NCBI GenBank assembly: GCA_035582835.1
Contig: JAYKAV010000500.1
Location: 315,924-379,923 of the forward strand
Reading direction: 5' to 3'
Length of the DNA stretch: 64,000 nt
DNA from: Phoebastria nigripes
Lineage: Eukaryota; Chordata; Aves; Procellariiformes; Diomedeidae
The number at the start of each line of letters is the position of its first letter. Position 1 is the stretch's first letter. Both the position numbers and the translations under genes were made by a program. Positions 35,333-49,456 of this stretch are shown piece after piece. The notes beneath the pieces are model-generated. The model was not told where the DNA came from. It worked only from the letters and a program-made list of their open reading frames with translations, and did not search any database.

Positions 35333-38300
35333 TATCTGATGGTAAACAGTTGTCTTTGAATGCTGGTAAACTGGTCCATGGTAGATATTTTGAGCTGTGT
35401 TCTGCATAATTACTCTTAAAAACTGGTAATTTGAGATGGTTGGAAAATTACATTTTACTTAGTTCATGGCTTGCTGAAAGCTAAATTGCATTCTGTGCCT
35501 CAGCTGGACTTTTTTGTTTCTTTCTTTTAATTGCATTAGCACTAAACCCTAAGTACTTCTCATCATGGCTGTGGCTGATAGGTAGGTATCTGGTGGTAGA
35601 TGGAACAGATGCTGCATTTTGGAAACATAATGTAAAGGCCTTTGCAAAGGTCTGTTAATTCTTTGGTTTCATGCTGACCTGAGTGCTTTTTTTATTATTA
35701 CCTGAAGGACTGTGTGGCCTCTGCAAAACAACTGTGAGATGGACCTCAGTTTTAGGGGGAAGGAAAGACCAGGGCAGGGCAAGTCTTCTCCACTCTGCCG
35801 ATTTCTTGAACCTGTATGGTGAGAAACTGCTCAATCTCTGATCAATATATCACTGTAGAGCTGGGAATATCTGAAAGGCATCTTGTGGTATATAGCAGAG
35901 ATTTTTCAGACAAGAAACTGGAAGTGAAACTCTGGAGTTGTTGTCTTGGTAAGTAAAGCATAATTTCTCTAGCTCCCTCAAATAGGTGAATTTCTGTTCT
36001 AACAGCATAGTATTAATCTGAGATCAACGCGGTGTCTTGGCAGTCAGGGGAGGTTGGGAAAGAAACGCAGGATAGAAGATTTTTGTTTGCATGAGTAAGC
36101 TTATAGTTCTTAATAATCTGATACTACTGAGTTTGTGCTTCAACATTGAAGCTTATTAGAATAATAGAAAATTGTTGCATAGAGGGCAGAATATAGTGTG
36201 GATTGTGATTTGTCTCTTATACAGAACTTGCACATTTAGTTACAATTTTCTTGAAAGGTTAATTCCCAGTTTCTCTTCAGAACATTCTGTGCAGGCCTTT
36301 CTGTAGGAGGAAAAAAAATTGGACCCAATTTAAATAGACAAGTCTTGTGAATCCTGAAAGAATTTGGGCATTTAGCCCAGGAAAGGGAGAGTTCTCTGCA
36401 AGAACTTCATTAACCCTGTCTGTCATCAAAATAAGTAATAAAAGTAGCTATGCAGACTTCATAAAGAACAGATCTTTTTTGTTTTATCCCGTAGCCTTGA
36501 TCTGCAAGGCACTGGTGAATGAATCTTGTTGTTTAAGGAAGACTGTGCCCATGTGGGAAGGAGATGGAGATGTGTTACGTACAGTGATACAGAAGTGTGG
36601 ATATGAACTGAAGAGCTGCATTAATTTTTGGAAAACTGGTGCCATTAGTTCCAGGTACTCAGGAATGTGTAGGGAAGCTTATTAGTACTTAGCTAATAAG
36701 TTTACTTATTTAGTGGAGATAAGACACTGTATAGCAATATTGATAATACAGTCTTATTTAGCATATTTTGAGGTGGAAAAAATACAAACATATTTCTAAC
36801 GTAGCTATTTTTATAAGTAGAAAAACGTTAAATCTTCTTACACGGGGAAGAGTTTCTGCTTCCGTTTGGCTGTTACTTGCAAGATCCAGATGCTGTGAAA
36901 GCTCTTCCTGCAACACTAGCATCTGGCTGCTTGGAAGTTTTGCATAGAGTTTTATGAGGTGGCTTTGAAGTTGCCTTTGGATTTGAATCATATGAATCTT
37001 TAGATTGGCTGGGCTGCATAATTCTCAGCATCATTTCCTCTTACTTCTGATTATGAGAAATGTAAATACTTCAAGCTGTTTTTCTGATGTTTTGAAGTTG
37101 GGTGAACATACATCTATATCTATATCTTCCTTCGTTCCTTTTCCCTGTATTTGGAACAGATATGTTGGCTATTAAAGACTCAAATTAATGGCTCTAGATA
37201 TAAACTACATGAACAGAGTGGTTACAGCAGGTTTCATGGATTTTGAGCCCATCTGACATGGGCTTGCTCTTTTACTTTGGTCTGCCTAAGCTTTCCTTTA
37301 ACATTTGAAAAATTACAGCAATATTTCAGAAGTATCTTTGTGAGGTTTGCTTAGTATTTGTCAAGTGCTTGGAAGTGTGCTAATTAAACGGTATTTATCA
37401 GTGCTAAGTGGTAGTGTTTCTAATCACATATGTATATATGTATTTATAGGAAACTTTGTTAGGATTTAAGGTCATATGTTTGTTAAGCTTTCTGAGAACA
37501 GACCAGGCTGAACAGTTCCCACACGCGGGTTTTGGGGCTGTAGCAGCAGAGCTTATTTAAAATTTTTTTTGTACACTGGATGTCACTTCTGTTTTTGTCT
37601 TACTGGCTTAAGATGATCTGTTTGCTTGTGCTCTTGTATGAGATGGCTAGTTGCTAAAGGTGTCTTGATAGGAACAAGCTGTGGAAGTAGTTTGGATTCT
37701 TAGTTGTGTGTGGTAGAAACTTATTTTGGGGATTGGTTTAAATTGGATGTTTTTGCCATAGGTTGGCAACAATCAATCTTCCCTACTACTTGATTTTTGG
37801 CTCTTCTTTTTTACAAGAGCTCTTCAGATGTTGATGGAGAGTGGAAACTGTTTGTATTTCACACGTAGATTGTCAACTCGCTGGCAATACAGTAAGTTTG
37901 CTTACTTATGTGCAAATAGCTGATTGTTCCCTTGATGCAGAAGGGAGACCGTACAGCCAGCGTGATAATGAAGTTGACATTACTGGTACAGACAGTGCGC
38001 GTTTCATAGCTGTATGTGATGTTACTTATTTCAGTTATGATTTAATGATGTGAAAATGTCTGGCAGTTCCTGTGAACGTATATGTTATGAATATATTTCC
38101 AGCCTATATTTAATCTTTCCTTCATCAGAAATGAATGAATTCTGAGAAGGATAACAGAAATGTTCTTAAATAATTTGGCTTCAGGCTTGAAAGCTTTATT
38201 GCATTATAAATTAAAAGGTGAGCATGTTGTTGCATGCTTAGTAAGCAATACAGTAAAATTCCAGGTAGATTTAGTATGTGTTTATTTTTAACATGTGTTT

Positions 38301-41300
38301 CGTTAGCACCAGTAGTGGCCGGAGAGGTCTATCTCTAATGTTTCAAAGGTTGTAAAATGAATATACTGAATACTTCTGGAAGGCTCAAAATTGCAACTGA
38401 AGAATATAAATTAAGGTATGTTGGCTTCTTACTTTATCTGAAACATACGTAAGTAAAAACTAGTTGGGGAAAAACACAACCTGCTGTTGCTGTACTGTGT
38501 TTACAGTATTATCTCTCTTCAAAGGAACTATTGTCACTTTAAATGCCACTGACTGCTCTCCATCCTCAATTTGGGATGTGAATATGTATTTGATATTTAT
38601 CTACATCTTACACAAACATTGTGCGTAAATACTTACATGTGGTGTTGCACTAGGAAATTCCGTGCAGTGAAATAAGAGGTAGGAGTAGTCCAGTTAGGCT
38701 GGTGAAAAGAACATTTACCTTATCACATTCATTACTTAGTCATAACTATAAATCACCAAGTACTCTTGGCACTGATCCTAGGACTGTTTGATAGGAGCCG
38801 TGTGAAACCATCCATCCCTTGTAATGGATGGTTTGAGCTACATAGCATCTGAAGTGTATTCAGAAGACTTTTACAAACAATTATGTCTTCTGATTTGGGA
38901 CCAAGTTCTAGGGAGCTGATACGACAACATAGAAAAAAAAAAACAAACCCAACCCTTAACTCAAATTAGATCTTTTTAAACCAAAATTAGAAGTAAGCTA
39001 ACTACCTTCCTGGTTGGTGGTGAGAACTGATGAAAGTAACGGGCATGTGAAACGTTCTATTGAAAGTATTGTATAAACTCAAGTAGCATCCTCAGGCGTA
39101 GTAATACAGTCGGGGAGGGGAGAATACTGTGTCAGACCTTGCTATTTTCAAGTCATTTTACTAGATTTGTGCACAAACTAGAATACAGAGTATTCGAAAT
39201 GATAATCTTGCTTGCTTAAAATGGGAATATGGACCTGAGCTGGATGTAGAGAGTGATTTGAAAGAGAGTGGGAAGTTTGACACAGATACTTAATTATTGG
39301 CAGGAAGCATTTGTTTTATTGACATCGACAGTGAGATGGCTCCGAATAGCTTTAAATAGTTGACTTAATGTCATTTTGCTTCTAGGTATGGAACAGTGAA
39401 TTACAGTGTCTGTCACGACATTTGTTTAATGAGTATCAGTTGTTGACATAGTATGAAAAAGCTCTAGGGCTTTTCAGCCATTTTACTAAAATGTTCTCAG
39501 TTAGTGGATTTTGGGTCTTTGAGAAGCCAGCACTCCCTTACTGGCTGTTGAAAATCTAGTTTGCACAAAGTCTTAACAAAAGGTCTGCACAAAGACTTAA
39601 CACAAACCCATCTGTACCTGCTTTCAGGGTAATTCCAACGCTCATAAAATGGAAGGTGTGATTAAAACACGGTCCTTCTGCTCAGTGGTCAGTTTGTTAC
39701 AAACATCCTCATCCCTTTTTAGGGGTTTATAAATTGCAGGTACAATTTTCACTGAGGGCTGTGACTTGGTTTCTGCATTTTGATTGGGCAGCAGCTACTT
39801 GTAAAATTCTGAATATATAAATACATAAAAATATTTTTGTATTTTCTTATTGTGAGGTCAACTCCATCATTTGAATATTTGTAACTTCTACTAATACAAG
39901 TTATTTAAGGTTGGATGAGGATATGCTTCTGAAAGTTTTCAAAAATATCCATCTGTTAAATGAAATTCAAATAAAGGTTGAGTTAAAAAACACAGCTGGG
40001 GTCCGTAGTACTTAAAAATACTGATGCAGAAAATTTTACTTTGAAACACAACTATTATCTTTAACTGCGTTTGGTGACTGATGCTTTTATTTTTTTTAGT
40101 GCTAGATCCAGGGCCTACTCTTTAAAGCTTCCCTGATATTAAAGGCTGGGAAAGTTGATTTCTGCCAGTTTTCATTTGTTCTTTAGAGCTTATGTCAATG
40201 AGGATGTGTAAAGTTATATTAGATAATATATTAGCGCTTTGGTCATGGATGGCATTGCTAAATCTAACAAAGTTGTGTAACTGAGTGATCTTAATAATTG
40301 TTTTTAAGAGTTGTTCACGCTTCCATATATTTTATGCTTTCTCGGGCTTTGCAGGTGTNCATAACTCATGCTGTGTTACATTTGCATGTGTATATCTATA
40401 GATACAGTTTCATCTTAATGCTAAGCCTAAAATTTTGAAGCTATTTACTGGTGATATATCTGCACTCTATTTAACAGTTCTTGCTTGAATTCCCTCATTG
40501 CAGTCTGGAGCTGTTGGTAGGACAAACTGTACAGTCCTTCCTCTGGAGGGCAGGTGGTGTTTGCAGGCAGCCTTGCCACCGCAGTGCTCCAGCCAGCTGT
40601 ACGTTGTGTAGGCAGCTCTTTCTGAACTGTTTTTTACTGAACTGTATTATTTAGCTCTGCTCTTGCAGCATTCTCTCCTGTCTTACGCATTTCAGTGGCA
40701 TTCCTCATGTTGCTTCCTTTAACATTCATATTCATATTTTTTTTTCAGTGTTGGCAGGTGTGTATTTCACATTAACGTGAGGGTTTTTTTTGGATGTTAG
40801 ACTGCTATTTGCTTATGGTAATTTCCAGTCATCATAAGGTGACTGTTGAGAGAGATGAGCAGAGAGGAAAAAAATGTCAAGCATTTACAGTAAATACTCT
40901 CTGCTTTTGGAAATGCTGTCAGAAGTTTAATTGTTAGGTTCAAGTAAGTTTGTCATGTGCCAGACAGAATCAGTCTGCTGTAATGAACGGGTTACGCACT
41001 TCACCAGCAAAAAGGGAGAGTGAGAAACCAAGGGATGCTCAGGATTTCCTGTCACCTTGCACTGCAGAAGGAATGGGGTAGGCTTTTTAACCTAGCCTGT
41101 AATTAGGTTTTGCATGGAAGCATATATTACTGTGCTTGCTTTGCCAAAGCTCTTCAGTATGATGGATGAGACTTAAAGGTTGATCTGACTAAATTGCAAT
41201 GAGAATACTAACGACAAAGATATTTCTGTTGTGAACTATTCCTACCAGACATCACAGCTGTGACAGAAATGGTGTAAGATAATGGACAATAAAAGTCACT

Positions 41301-44300
41301 CGAAAATAATACTCTCCTAGGATTGGACTGCCTTCCCCACGGCACGTACCCTGAACCAGAGTGATAATGTAAACATAAGCCAAGATCGTTATTTAAATAC
41401 ATAGGTAATCTCATATAGTATCCTGACAGATTTATGAGCAAGCAAGAGGAAGAATATTATTGGGCAGTAGAGAGGAAGAAAGTGTTACTGATGTGGCTGT
41501 GTTTGTTTTGTAAAATAGTTCGCATTGCTCCAGTCTTCGGGGAGTCTGCAGTGAACAGCATGCTGATGGCTCAGGGGAGGTGGGAGAGCCTGGGCTCCCA
41601 CGGGCAGCGCGTCCACTGCGGATATCGACAGCTGACCTGATTTATGTGCACTGGTGGATTTTAGTCACCGTTAATCTCAATTCTTTGTATATGTTAAAGG
41701 AGGGAAATTTGTGCAGTAGTTTAAGTAATGTACTTGACTGTGTTTAAACAACTCATGGATTTCTGGAACTATATAAGACTTGCCTTTTTTGTTTTACACA
41801 AGGTACTCACAGAGCTGCTTGCCTCTCCCTCCCAAGTCCCCATGCAGCGAGAGGATATGAGAGGGATATAGTAACTGAGTGGAAAAGCATATATATATCA
41901 CATGATATTTGAGGGCATTGGAGCAGGTCAGAGGTACAAAAAGCCCCGTCACATTTCCAGGAAGGGCACAGCTGCCCCCACTTCACAGCCAGGAACGCTG
42001 AGACTCCTGGAGATGGAGTCGTGTCACTTTTGCAGTAGAAGTGGCACAAAAGTGGAAAACCTCATAGTTTATTCTGCAGAATACTTCTTGTGGCAGTACT
42101 AGGGAAAGCTGGAATTGCTGTGGCTCGTTCTGCATTTACAAAGCTGTTCTCTGTGAAGTCTCCAATATGTATTACAGAAAGAGCTGCTCTGTGCGGTGCC
42201 GCACCTTGCTGCGTCCCTGACTTGAGGATTGTTCAGCAATGGCTGGAGCGTTTGGGTTTGCTGGCTCCTCCAGTGTTGTCGNCAGCAGCAGAGCTGAACG
42301 CTGGGCACATGGAAGCAGCTGGTGTGTCTTGCAGGGAGGTGGAGAGTGTTGGTACAGAAAATGGTTGTAACGAGTGCTCATACTGTTGCTTTGCTGTCTA
42401 CTTTAGAGGTGCACGGTCCTATCATGTCGGTTATACATCTGGGAGCAAATAATTTGGCCTGTAGTTGGGTTTGAGGCATCCAGAGACACATGGTGATACC
42501 AGATTAGACTGGTCACAGCTGTTTCACCAACCCAGTTTAGAGAGGAGCTGCACCCGGGGCAGTAGGGTGTGTGAGATTGAACACTAAGATGCTGATGAGG
42601 TTTTGCTTCTTAATGAGTGTCTCATAACTAATGATCTTGGCCTTTGCTACCAAGTGCCCTGGGCTGTTCTGCTCTGAGAATCCCACCTGCCAGGTACCTG
42701 CAAGGGGTACGGGGTTTGATGGGGTTTTGTGTTCTGTTTTGCTTTCTACTGATTCAGGCATCAGAGCATTGGGATGGGGCATAAGGACAGTTAGGTACCC
42801 AAAGAGGAATTGCAGCTTGGGACGTGGTAGGGGAGCTGACTGCACGAGAGGGTTTTTATTTTCCCTTGCTTTGTAAAAACTCCAGGTTACCTGTGAATGC
42901 CTCCACTGTATGCACTGCTGCAGTAATAACTGTACTGCAGAAGGGTGACGGTGAGTAAGTGACAGTAATTGACAGCGACAGATGCTTAAAGACTATGATG
43001 CCAGTCACGTTTCTGTGTGGATGGGATCTTTTCTTTTTCAGGTGTTTTGGCATAGTTGAGCATAGGTTTTGTGTTTTTCCTTTTTGCATTATTCCTCTAT
43101 GGAGTGGAGGGCGCGTGGTGACAGACAAACCTACATCAAGTTGTAGTTTGAGAGAATAAGCTGCTCGTCCCACGTGGGCTTTGGTCATATTCCCGACTAT
43201 GTTGTTAGATTTATTCTGAATTCTTAGAGACTAACTGAATTGCCTGCAAAACTATTGAGATACGAACCTGAAGAAAATGAGGTGGAAGTTTTTGGTACCG
43301 TGGGTATTTTCAGTGCATTGTTTTCAAAATTTCTCAGCTTATACCTTAAGATCTGTTGGGAGAAGTGAAGCACCTCTATGCTGAGTTCAGTTATATTTTC
43401 TCAAATATTTATTTATTTTAAGTTGGCCTCTGATTTAATTGGAAATCTTTCACTTCCTTCCATTGTTTTTGGAAACTGTTTCCCCCAGTGGATCAGGTAC
43501 AGGCAAACAATCCTGCACCATTCAGTTATATGGGAGCTGCCATTTTTTGTGTGTGGCTCTATGCTGTCACGATGTCTTTCTTGTATTAGACAGTTAAAAG
43601 CTCTACCAAGACAACATATATCTCACTTTATTTATACTATGCAGCTAAGTACCGATATTTTAATAATTAGAAATATCAGTGGATTCTGTATTCATGAGAG
43701 TTCCCTCTGATTTTGGTATGATAAATGTGCTTTCATGGTTGGTGCAGAGGGAAGTGAGCTTGTGTCTGTTATTGTAAAACAGAGATGGCATGTATACAAG
43801 GTAATTGATTTTGCTGATGTTGAATGATCATAAACTCTAGTATTTGAAAGTAACCTGAACTGCTGACACTTTTGCTGTTGTAAAAGTTACTACATTGGTT
43901 GGCAGCCAAGCCAAGTAATTTGGAATTTGNCTGGCTGATTAAAATTGACCCCAAATCCTAAACCAATTGTGGTACATCCTTAACATGGCTTGGCTGGAAT
44001 ATCCTGGAAGTAATACTGCATCAACAGAGCTTTGGTGAAATCTTCCTGCGCTTCATCTACCAGTAGGCACAAACATGGTTATCTGCTCTGCTTACCCATT
44101 CCTCTCTCCAGGACTGGAACCCAGTTGCTATAATTTGTTTTCTTTTTTAGTGTATAGTTCCCAAAGCAGGTAATTGTTTTTCTGGAGGTAGAGGTATATG
44201 CTTCACTTTTGATTAAAATAGGGAAATCTGTCTTCAAAAGCTGGAAAATGCTGCAAGAGATTTTATGAACTGTATACAGTCCATCCTTTTGTGTATGTGG

Positions 44301-46971
44301 ATTTTTGAGGCATATGTGTTATTGGGGACGTATGTGTACGAGGCACTTGAGTATTTGTAGTAATTCCAGAAAGCTGTTACGTTGTTCTTGTAATGCCATT
44401 CACAGATGATGATCCTGGATATGTGATGCTTCATGCAATTTAAAAATGTTTTAATTTACTGTCATGGTCAAGACCCGGTCTAAAGATGTTTGACACTGCA
44501 AAGCTCCATAGGAAGTTTGGAAGCAGGAATAAAAAAGCCTGTCACTTGAGAAGTAAAGGTGCAGAGCTAGAACAATGTAAAGTAAAAACGTGCCAATGTT
44601 AAGAGGGCTTATTCCAAGACCTCTTGTCTTATTTCCTAGTATTGTCTTTGGCTGTTTAAACAGATAAAAAAAAATCTTCAATTATTTGTCTGCAGCTGCT
44701 CCCCTCCTATCCCCCCCCATTTGATAATAAGGAAATGAGACTGAATCTGGAGTGTTGTTGTCACTGCTTGGTTTTGTGTTCAGTAGCTTTTTTTTCTTCC
44801 CTATTTGATTTCTTTGATGCTGTATTGTGTCAATGATAGTGTTGCTGCTAAGAAGTGACATGTAAAGTAAACTTGTTGATCTTGGTCCAGCTGTTAGTAG
44901 AGTTACATCCTAAAATACACCAGGATAGTGGATTTATTTTCTCCCACTTCTCATGCAGGTCAAAGACTGAATTAGATGGGGAGACATAACTTTGGTTTAG
45001 ACATGGTGACCACTGTTTCTACATGTTGGTGAATTAAGTGTTGCATTTAAGATTGCTACTTTAAAAAAATGATTAAAGGAAAATTCATTACCTATTAATA
45101 TTGCCGTCAGTTAATGAGGCATTACGTGCTTTAACTAAGCTGAAATGTTATGTAGTTCAGCCTTTTTACTGCAGTGTGGTTAACATTCACATGATGCTGT
45201 ATGTAGAAACAACTTCTCTTAGCATGAGATACTTCCATCCTAACCCGTATAGCCTGAGTGAGGTAGGAGATTGTAAGTCATTCAAGTAACTTTGAGAAGA
45301 TCATTCCTTTTCAAAGGAATGAAGATATGGCTTTTGGTATGCTACATNTCATTCAAATGCTTACGTTAATTACAAGGAAGGGTTTCATGGTAACTGTTGG
45401 ATTCTATGAGATAACTTACTTAACGCACAGATTGTGTAGCCTGAATGGAATGATGGAGTGAGGGGTGGCTAAACAGATTTAAACATNTCTTACGTGTTTA
45501 TGGTTTTCTTCAGTAGTCCTAAAATAACTCCTACCTAACATGTTGCAGCTCATGTCCAAACTAACTTCAGGATTAGTAAAATATAGCTCAAAATGTGGTC
45601 ACTTCCTCAGGAACGTGCAAGTATCTGGAATGGGGGTGAAAGTCGCTGGTTTTAAGCAGTTATATTGGATGCTGTCATGTTCTTTGCTCAACATTTTCAT
45701 GTTTAAAAATANAATTGCAATGTTGGTTCTGTAGTTAGACTTTTTAAAAGAGCGAATCTCAAAAAACCCGTAGAATTTTGTAGGATTACAATTCTGTGCA
45801 ATCTGCATACCTTTTTTGACATTATAAAGTGCCTTTGTGTTGTTGGTTGCTGTTTGAAGACCCTCCGTGAAGCCCCTTCCTGGGGATCCCCCTTCCAGTC
45901 TACCTATAACATGTGCTTGCCCATAGCCCAAGAATAGCCGAGCTGACAGCTTGGAGCAGGACACGCTGTCCCGTAGGTGTCAGCGGGCTCGGAGCTGGTG
46001 TCATGTGAGCTGTGCCGTATCTCTTTCCAAAGCTGGTATTTTGTTCTTACTTCTTCCTTTGCTTCCAGCTGTAGTGCTTTAAACACACAGTGATCAAACC
46101 CAAATACTCCGACTAATACATTCCCGTACATGCTCATGGCAGCTAGGCTGTTCTGAGCTGTTAATTGGCTTCCCATTGTCTAATCCCTCACGGTAAGTAA
46201 TTGTACCTTGAGTTTCCTTATGGCAGCTGGAAAGTTACACTTCTCTTAGGAATGTCTCAGATTTGTGTATGATCAGGTGACTCAGGTTCTCATATTCAGA
46301 AATAACGCCCTTTTCTCTTTTTGAGCTTTAGTCCTTTCAGAAGGCAGGACGCAGTAGATACGATGTTTGATCAGTGTTAGACTACAGATGTTTCACATGA
46401 GGCTGCCTGGACATGCCTTTTGTCTCGAGGCTGTAAATGTGAAATTTCTGAATTCCTTTGGAGATAAGTGGCGAGAAGTGAGGCTGTCAGTAGCCTGCAG
46501 TACCTAGCAGTGTTTTCTCTGTGCTTGTGGACTTAGAAGAGAAAGAACCTGTGTTACGTTCTGTCTTCCAAGTAAACAGCCTTTCTTCAAATCATGAATA
46601 ATAAAATAATTAAGATAGTTCTGGCAGTGTAATGTAAGGTAGAAATTTCATAGGACAGTTTAATGTTGATATTAAGAGGTGTGTTTTTATTTTTTAAGTA
46701 TTCACCTGGTTACTAATAAACCTACAGATGCCCAATACTGAAGGAATCTTAAAATCACACTTCTTTGTGCTAATGGTGATTATCCTTCTACCACTGGAGT
46801 TTCATAGTACCAGCTTTGAAAAACTGTTTTTCTTGAGAGCAACCCATGTGTTAGCCTGTTTATATGCAGCAGGTACTCCAGCTCTCACAACTCTTTTCTA
46901 GTGAGTGTTAGAGTGAAAGTTCATTTGCTTAAGAAACAAGACGAGCCTTTTCTCCGCTTTCTCTGCGATAC

Positions 46972-46992
46972 TGCATGTGCACGTGCACGTGT
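46972..46992 (+). promoter_or_regulatory. Tandem CACGTG E-boxes in a 21-base alternating purine-pyrimidine run
   Basis: Two abutting CACGTG hexamers lie at 46980-46985 and 46986-46991 inside a strictly alternating pyrimidine-purine stretch. CACGTG is bound by MYC/MAX, USF and CLOCK-type bHLH factors. Function here is only inferred. Confidence 0.3.
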
Positions 46993-48175
46993 TACGGTAG
47001 CTGGTGTTGGGAAAGATCTGCCAGAGCTAAAGGCTTGTTTCACTGACAACTGTTAAAAGAACCAAGCACAACTTGCTACAGAAATTCTTCTGCATCATAT
47101 TTTCTCCCCCACTCCCCCAAATATTTAAAATACCTTTGTATTTTAAATGAAGGGTTAGTCATTGCCCAAGTGCTAGGCATGCACTATTAATACACTAATG
47201 AGGTCAGGTTGTGCTCTTTCACTGAGTGAATACTTGCCAAAACTCTTGAAACAAGTTTCTGAAAATGCTTGTGTTGGCCACTAAATCTTCCCTTGTCACC
47301 CTTACACTTCTAGTCATGCTAAGGACAGCAAAAATGTGACTCTAAATGACATACTACCTAGAGTGTATGTGGATAATGAATAACTAGCTATGAATAACAT
47401 TATTAAATAAGCCCCAAAAAACTGCATACAGTCCTTTGTGGGGAAAGGACGTTAGTGTATGTATTGTTCATGTTCTGTCTGTGCTGTGAATGTATTTCGA
47501 GGACTGGCTTTGTTCTTGGGGCCAGAGGCTGACCCCAGAACTGGCATGGAGCAAGAAGCGCTGTGATCCACTCTTGAGTGTCCCCTGAATAGCTGATAAA
47601 ATTACCAGGATTTGTCCCCAAGTCAGGCTCAGATGTGGCAACACTAATAGTTCAAGTATGGTTTTTGTTTCCTAGAAGGGCTAGAAAATATTTATGTGCC
47701 TGGTCTTTTGTGCTTCTGCAAACAGAAGATGTACCTGGCAGGCTTTCCGCCAAAAGCCCATAACTGGTCCCTGTTACTGTTTACTACAGCATTCCTGAAA
47801 TCCGTGCACGGCGCTGTGTCAGAGGAGGATTAGTTAATCCGGGATCCCATTGTTGTTTCAGCACTAGGAATGTCTCAGCTGCCTGATGGGCAGCTCTTCA
47901 CAACTTTGCAGTACAGCTTTTGAAGGTGCGCAGACTATCACTTCAGATTACCGTGTTGTGCTGGCCTGGAAACCGCAGCATCTGAGTGAGCCTTCCTCTG
48001 CAGGGAGGGACCTTGTGAGAGGGAAAGCGTGGAAACCGCTTAGAGTGGTCTCAGCGTCACGGCTGGGGTTCGTGGGCAGGGGTGGCTTGTCCTGGTGCTG
48101 AGGCAGTGCAGTTGTACATATGCACTTGGAGGAACGCAGTATTTCTGCACAGTGGCAATGAGCAGTCAAGAGCAA

Positions 48176-48642
48176 TCATAGAATCATTAAGGTTGGAAAA
48201 GACCTCTAAGATCATCAAGTCCAACCATCAACCCAACACCACCATGCCCACTAAACCATGTCCCTAAGCGCCTCATCTACACGTCTTTTAAATACTTCCA
48301 GGGATGGTGACTCCACCACTTCCCTGGGCAGCCTGTTCCAATGTTTAACCACTCTTTCAGTAAAGAAATTTTTCCTAATGTCCAATCTAAACCTCCCCTG
48401 GCACAACTTGAGGCCATTTCCTCTCGTCCTGTCGCTAGTTGCTTGGGAGAAGAGACCAACACCCACCTTGCTGCAACCTCCTTTCAGGCAGTTGTAGAGG
48501 GCNATAAGGTCTCCCCTCAGCCTCCTCTTCTCCAGGCTAAACAGTCCCAGTTCCCTCAGCCGCTCCTCATAAGACTTGCTCTCCAGACCCTTCACCAGCT
48601 TCGTTGCCCTTCTCTGGACACGCTCCAGCGTGTACCACACAG
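48176..48642 (-). mobile_element. CR1 LINE, 5'-truncated, antisense to NEK6
   Basis: On the minus strand this copy has a 129-codon open frame containing [14 protein letters not shown], then [21 protein letters not shown] and [13 protein letters not shown]. This is the C-terminal part of CR1 reverse transcriptase. It is followed by the CR1 3'UTR and an ATGATT-type tail at 48176-48190. The frame is open apart from one unknown base at 48503, so the copy is younger than the other repeats here. It is about 470 bases long and lacks the rest of the element. Confidence 0.95.
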
Positions 48643-48789
48643 TCGTACCCGTACTGATGTGTGTTGGACTTGGGTGGTGTTTTCAAGTGTCCAGCATCCT
48701 ATTTAAATAATGACAAGTCTGGTACATCCAGTTTGGGAAATAGGTTCCTTTGCCTCATTCAACCATTGTGGGAATTTAACTTTTCAATT

Positions 48790-48812
48790 CCCCCCCCCCC
48801 CTTTTTTTTTTT
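48790..48812 (+). repeat. C12-T11 compound homopolymer
   Basis: Twelve C are directly followed by eleven T, about 150 bases after the antisense CR1 copy. Confidence 0.95.
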
Positions 48813-49431
48813 AAATTCTAAAAAATGAAAACTGTCTACCACACTTCTGATTCCCTCTAATCGGTTTGTGTTAATGGTTGATTATAACCTCTTTTTTGAG
48901 CCCTCTCGCCCAAGTACTTGTGTCTCTTCTTCCTTCCTGTTACCTACAAGCTTTTGCTTGGTTTTATAATACTGCTCAAAATAAAACTAATCTTGTCATG
49001 CTGTGAAATAATTTGATTCAAGGTAGACCCAAGATGTGATGTGTAGAAGTTTTATGTTACAGGTGCTGGATTTCACAGCTCTTCATCAACTCTGCTATCA
49101 GCATAAATGAAGATTAAATTTTGTTTGTGTTGTGACTCAGAACTTCACAAACGAGATCTTTGCACTTAAAAAAGGGAGGGGAGACTGAATTGGTCTCTAT
49201 AGGGTGAAGGGTAATTTTAGAATGAAAATGAAGGATCATTGCAAACAGTGATGGTGAATTTATTTTTGCCTCCTTACAGTAAGCTCTGTATCTGATAACT
49301 TTTGCTAGTTTCTCTTCTCTGACACTGCATCCTTTTAATTTCTGTAATTTTTGTAGGAAATTCTGCTGGACAACTGTGCTTAGTAATTGCTGCAGGTAAA
49401 ACTGGAACAAATTCATTCATGGAATTTTCCC

Positions 49432-49456
49432 TTGTTTGTTTGTTTGTTTGTTTGTT
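49432..49456 (+). repeat. (TTTG)n microsatellite
   Basis: About six tandem TTTG units. Confidence 0.95.

Noticed and set aside
42090..42452. 120-codon plus frame in intron 1
   Set aside because: It has an unknown base inside, a Cys-rich composition without spacing of a known fold, and no conserved motif.
45599..46176. Minus-strand frames of 121 and 90 codons, the upstream one starting M-G-S-Q
   Set aside because: I considered a retroviral or processed-gene remnant because of the M-G start and the tandem frames. There are no LTRs, no A-tail and no recognisable domain nearby.
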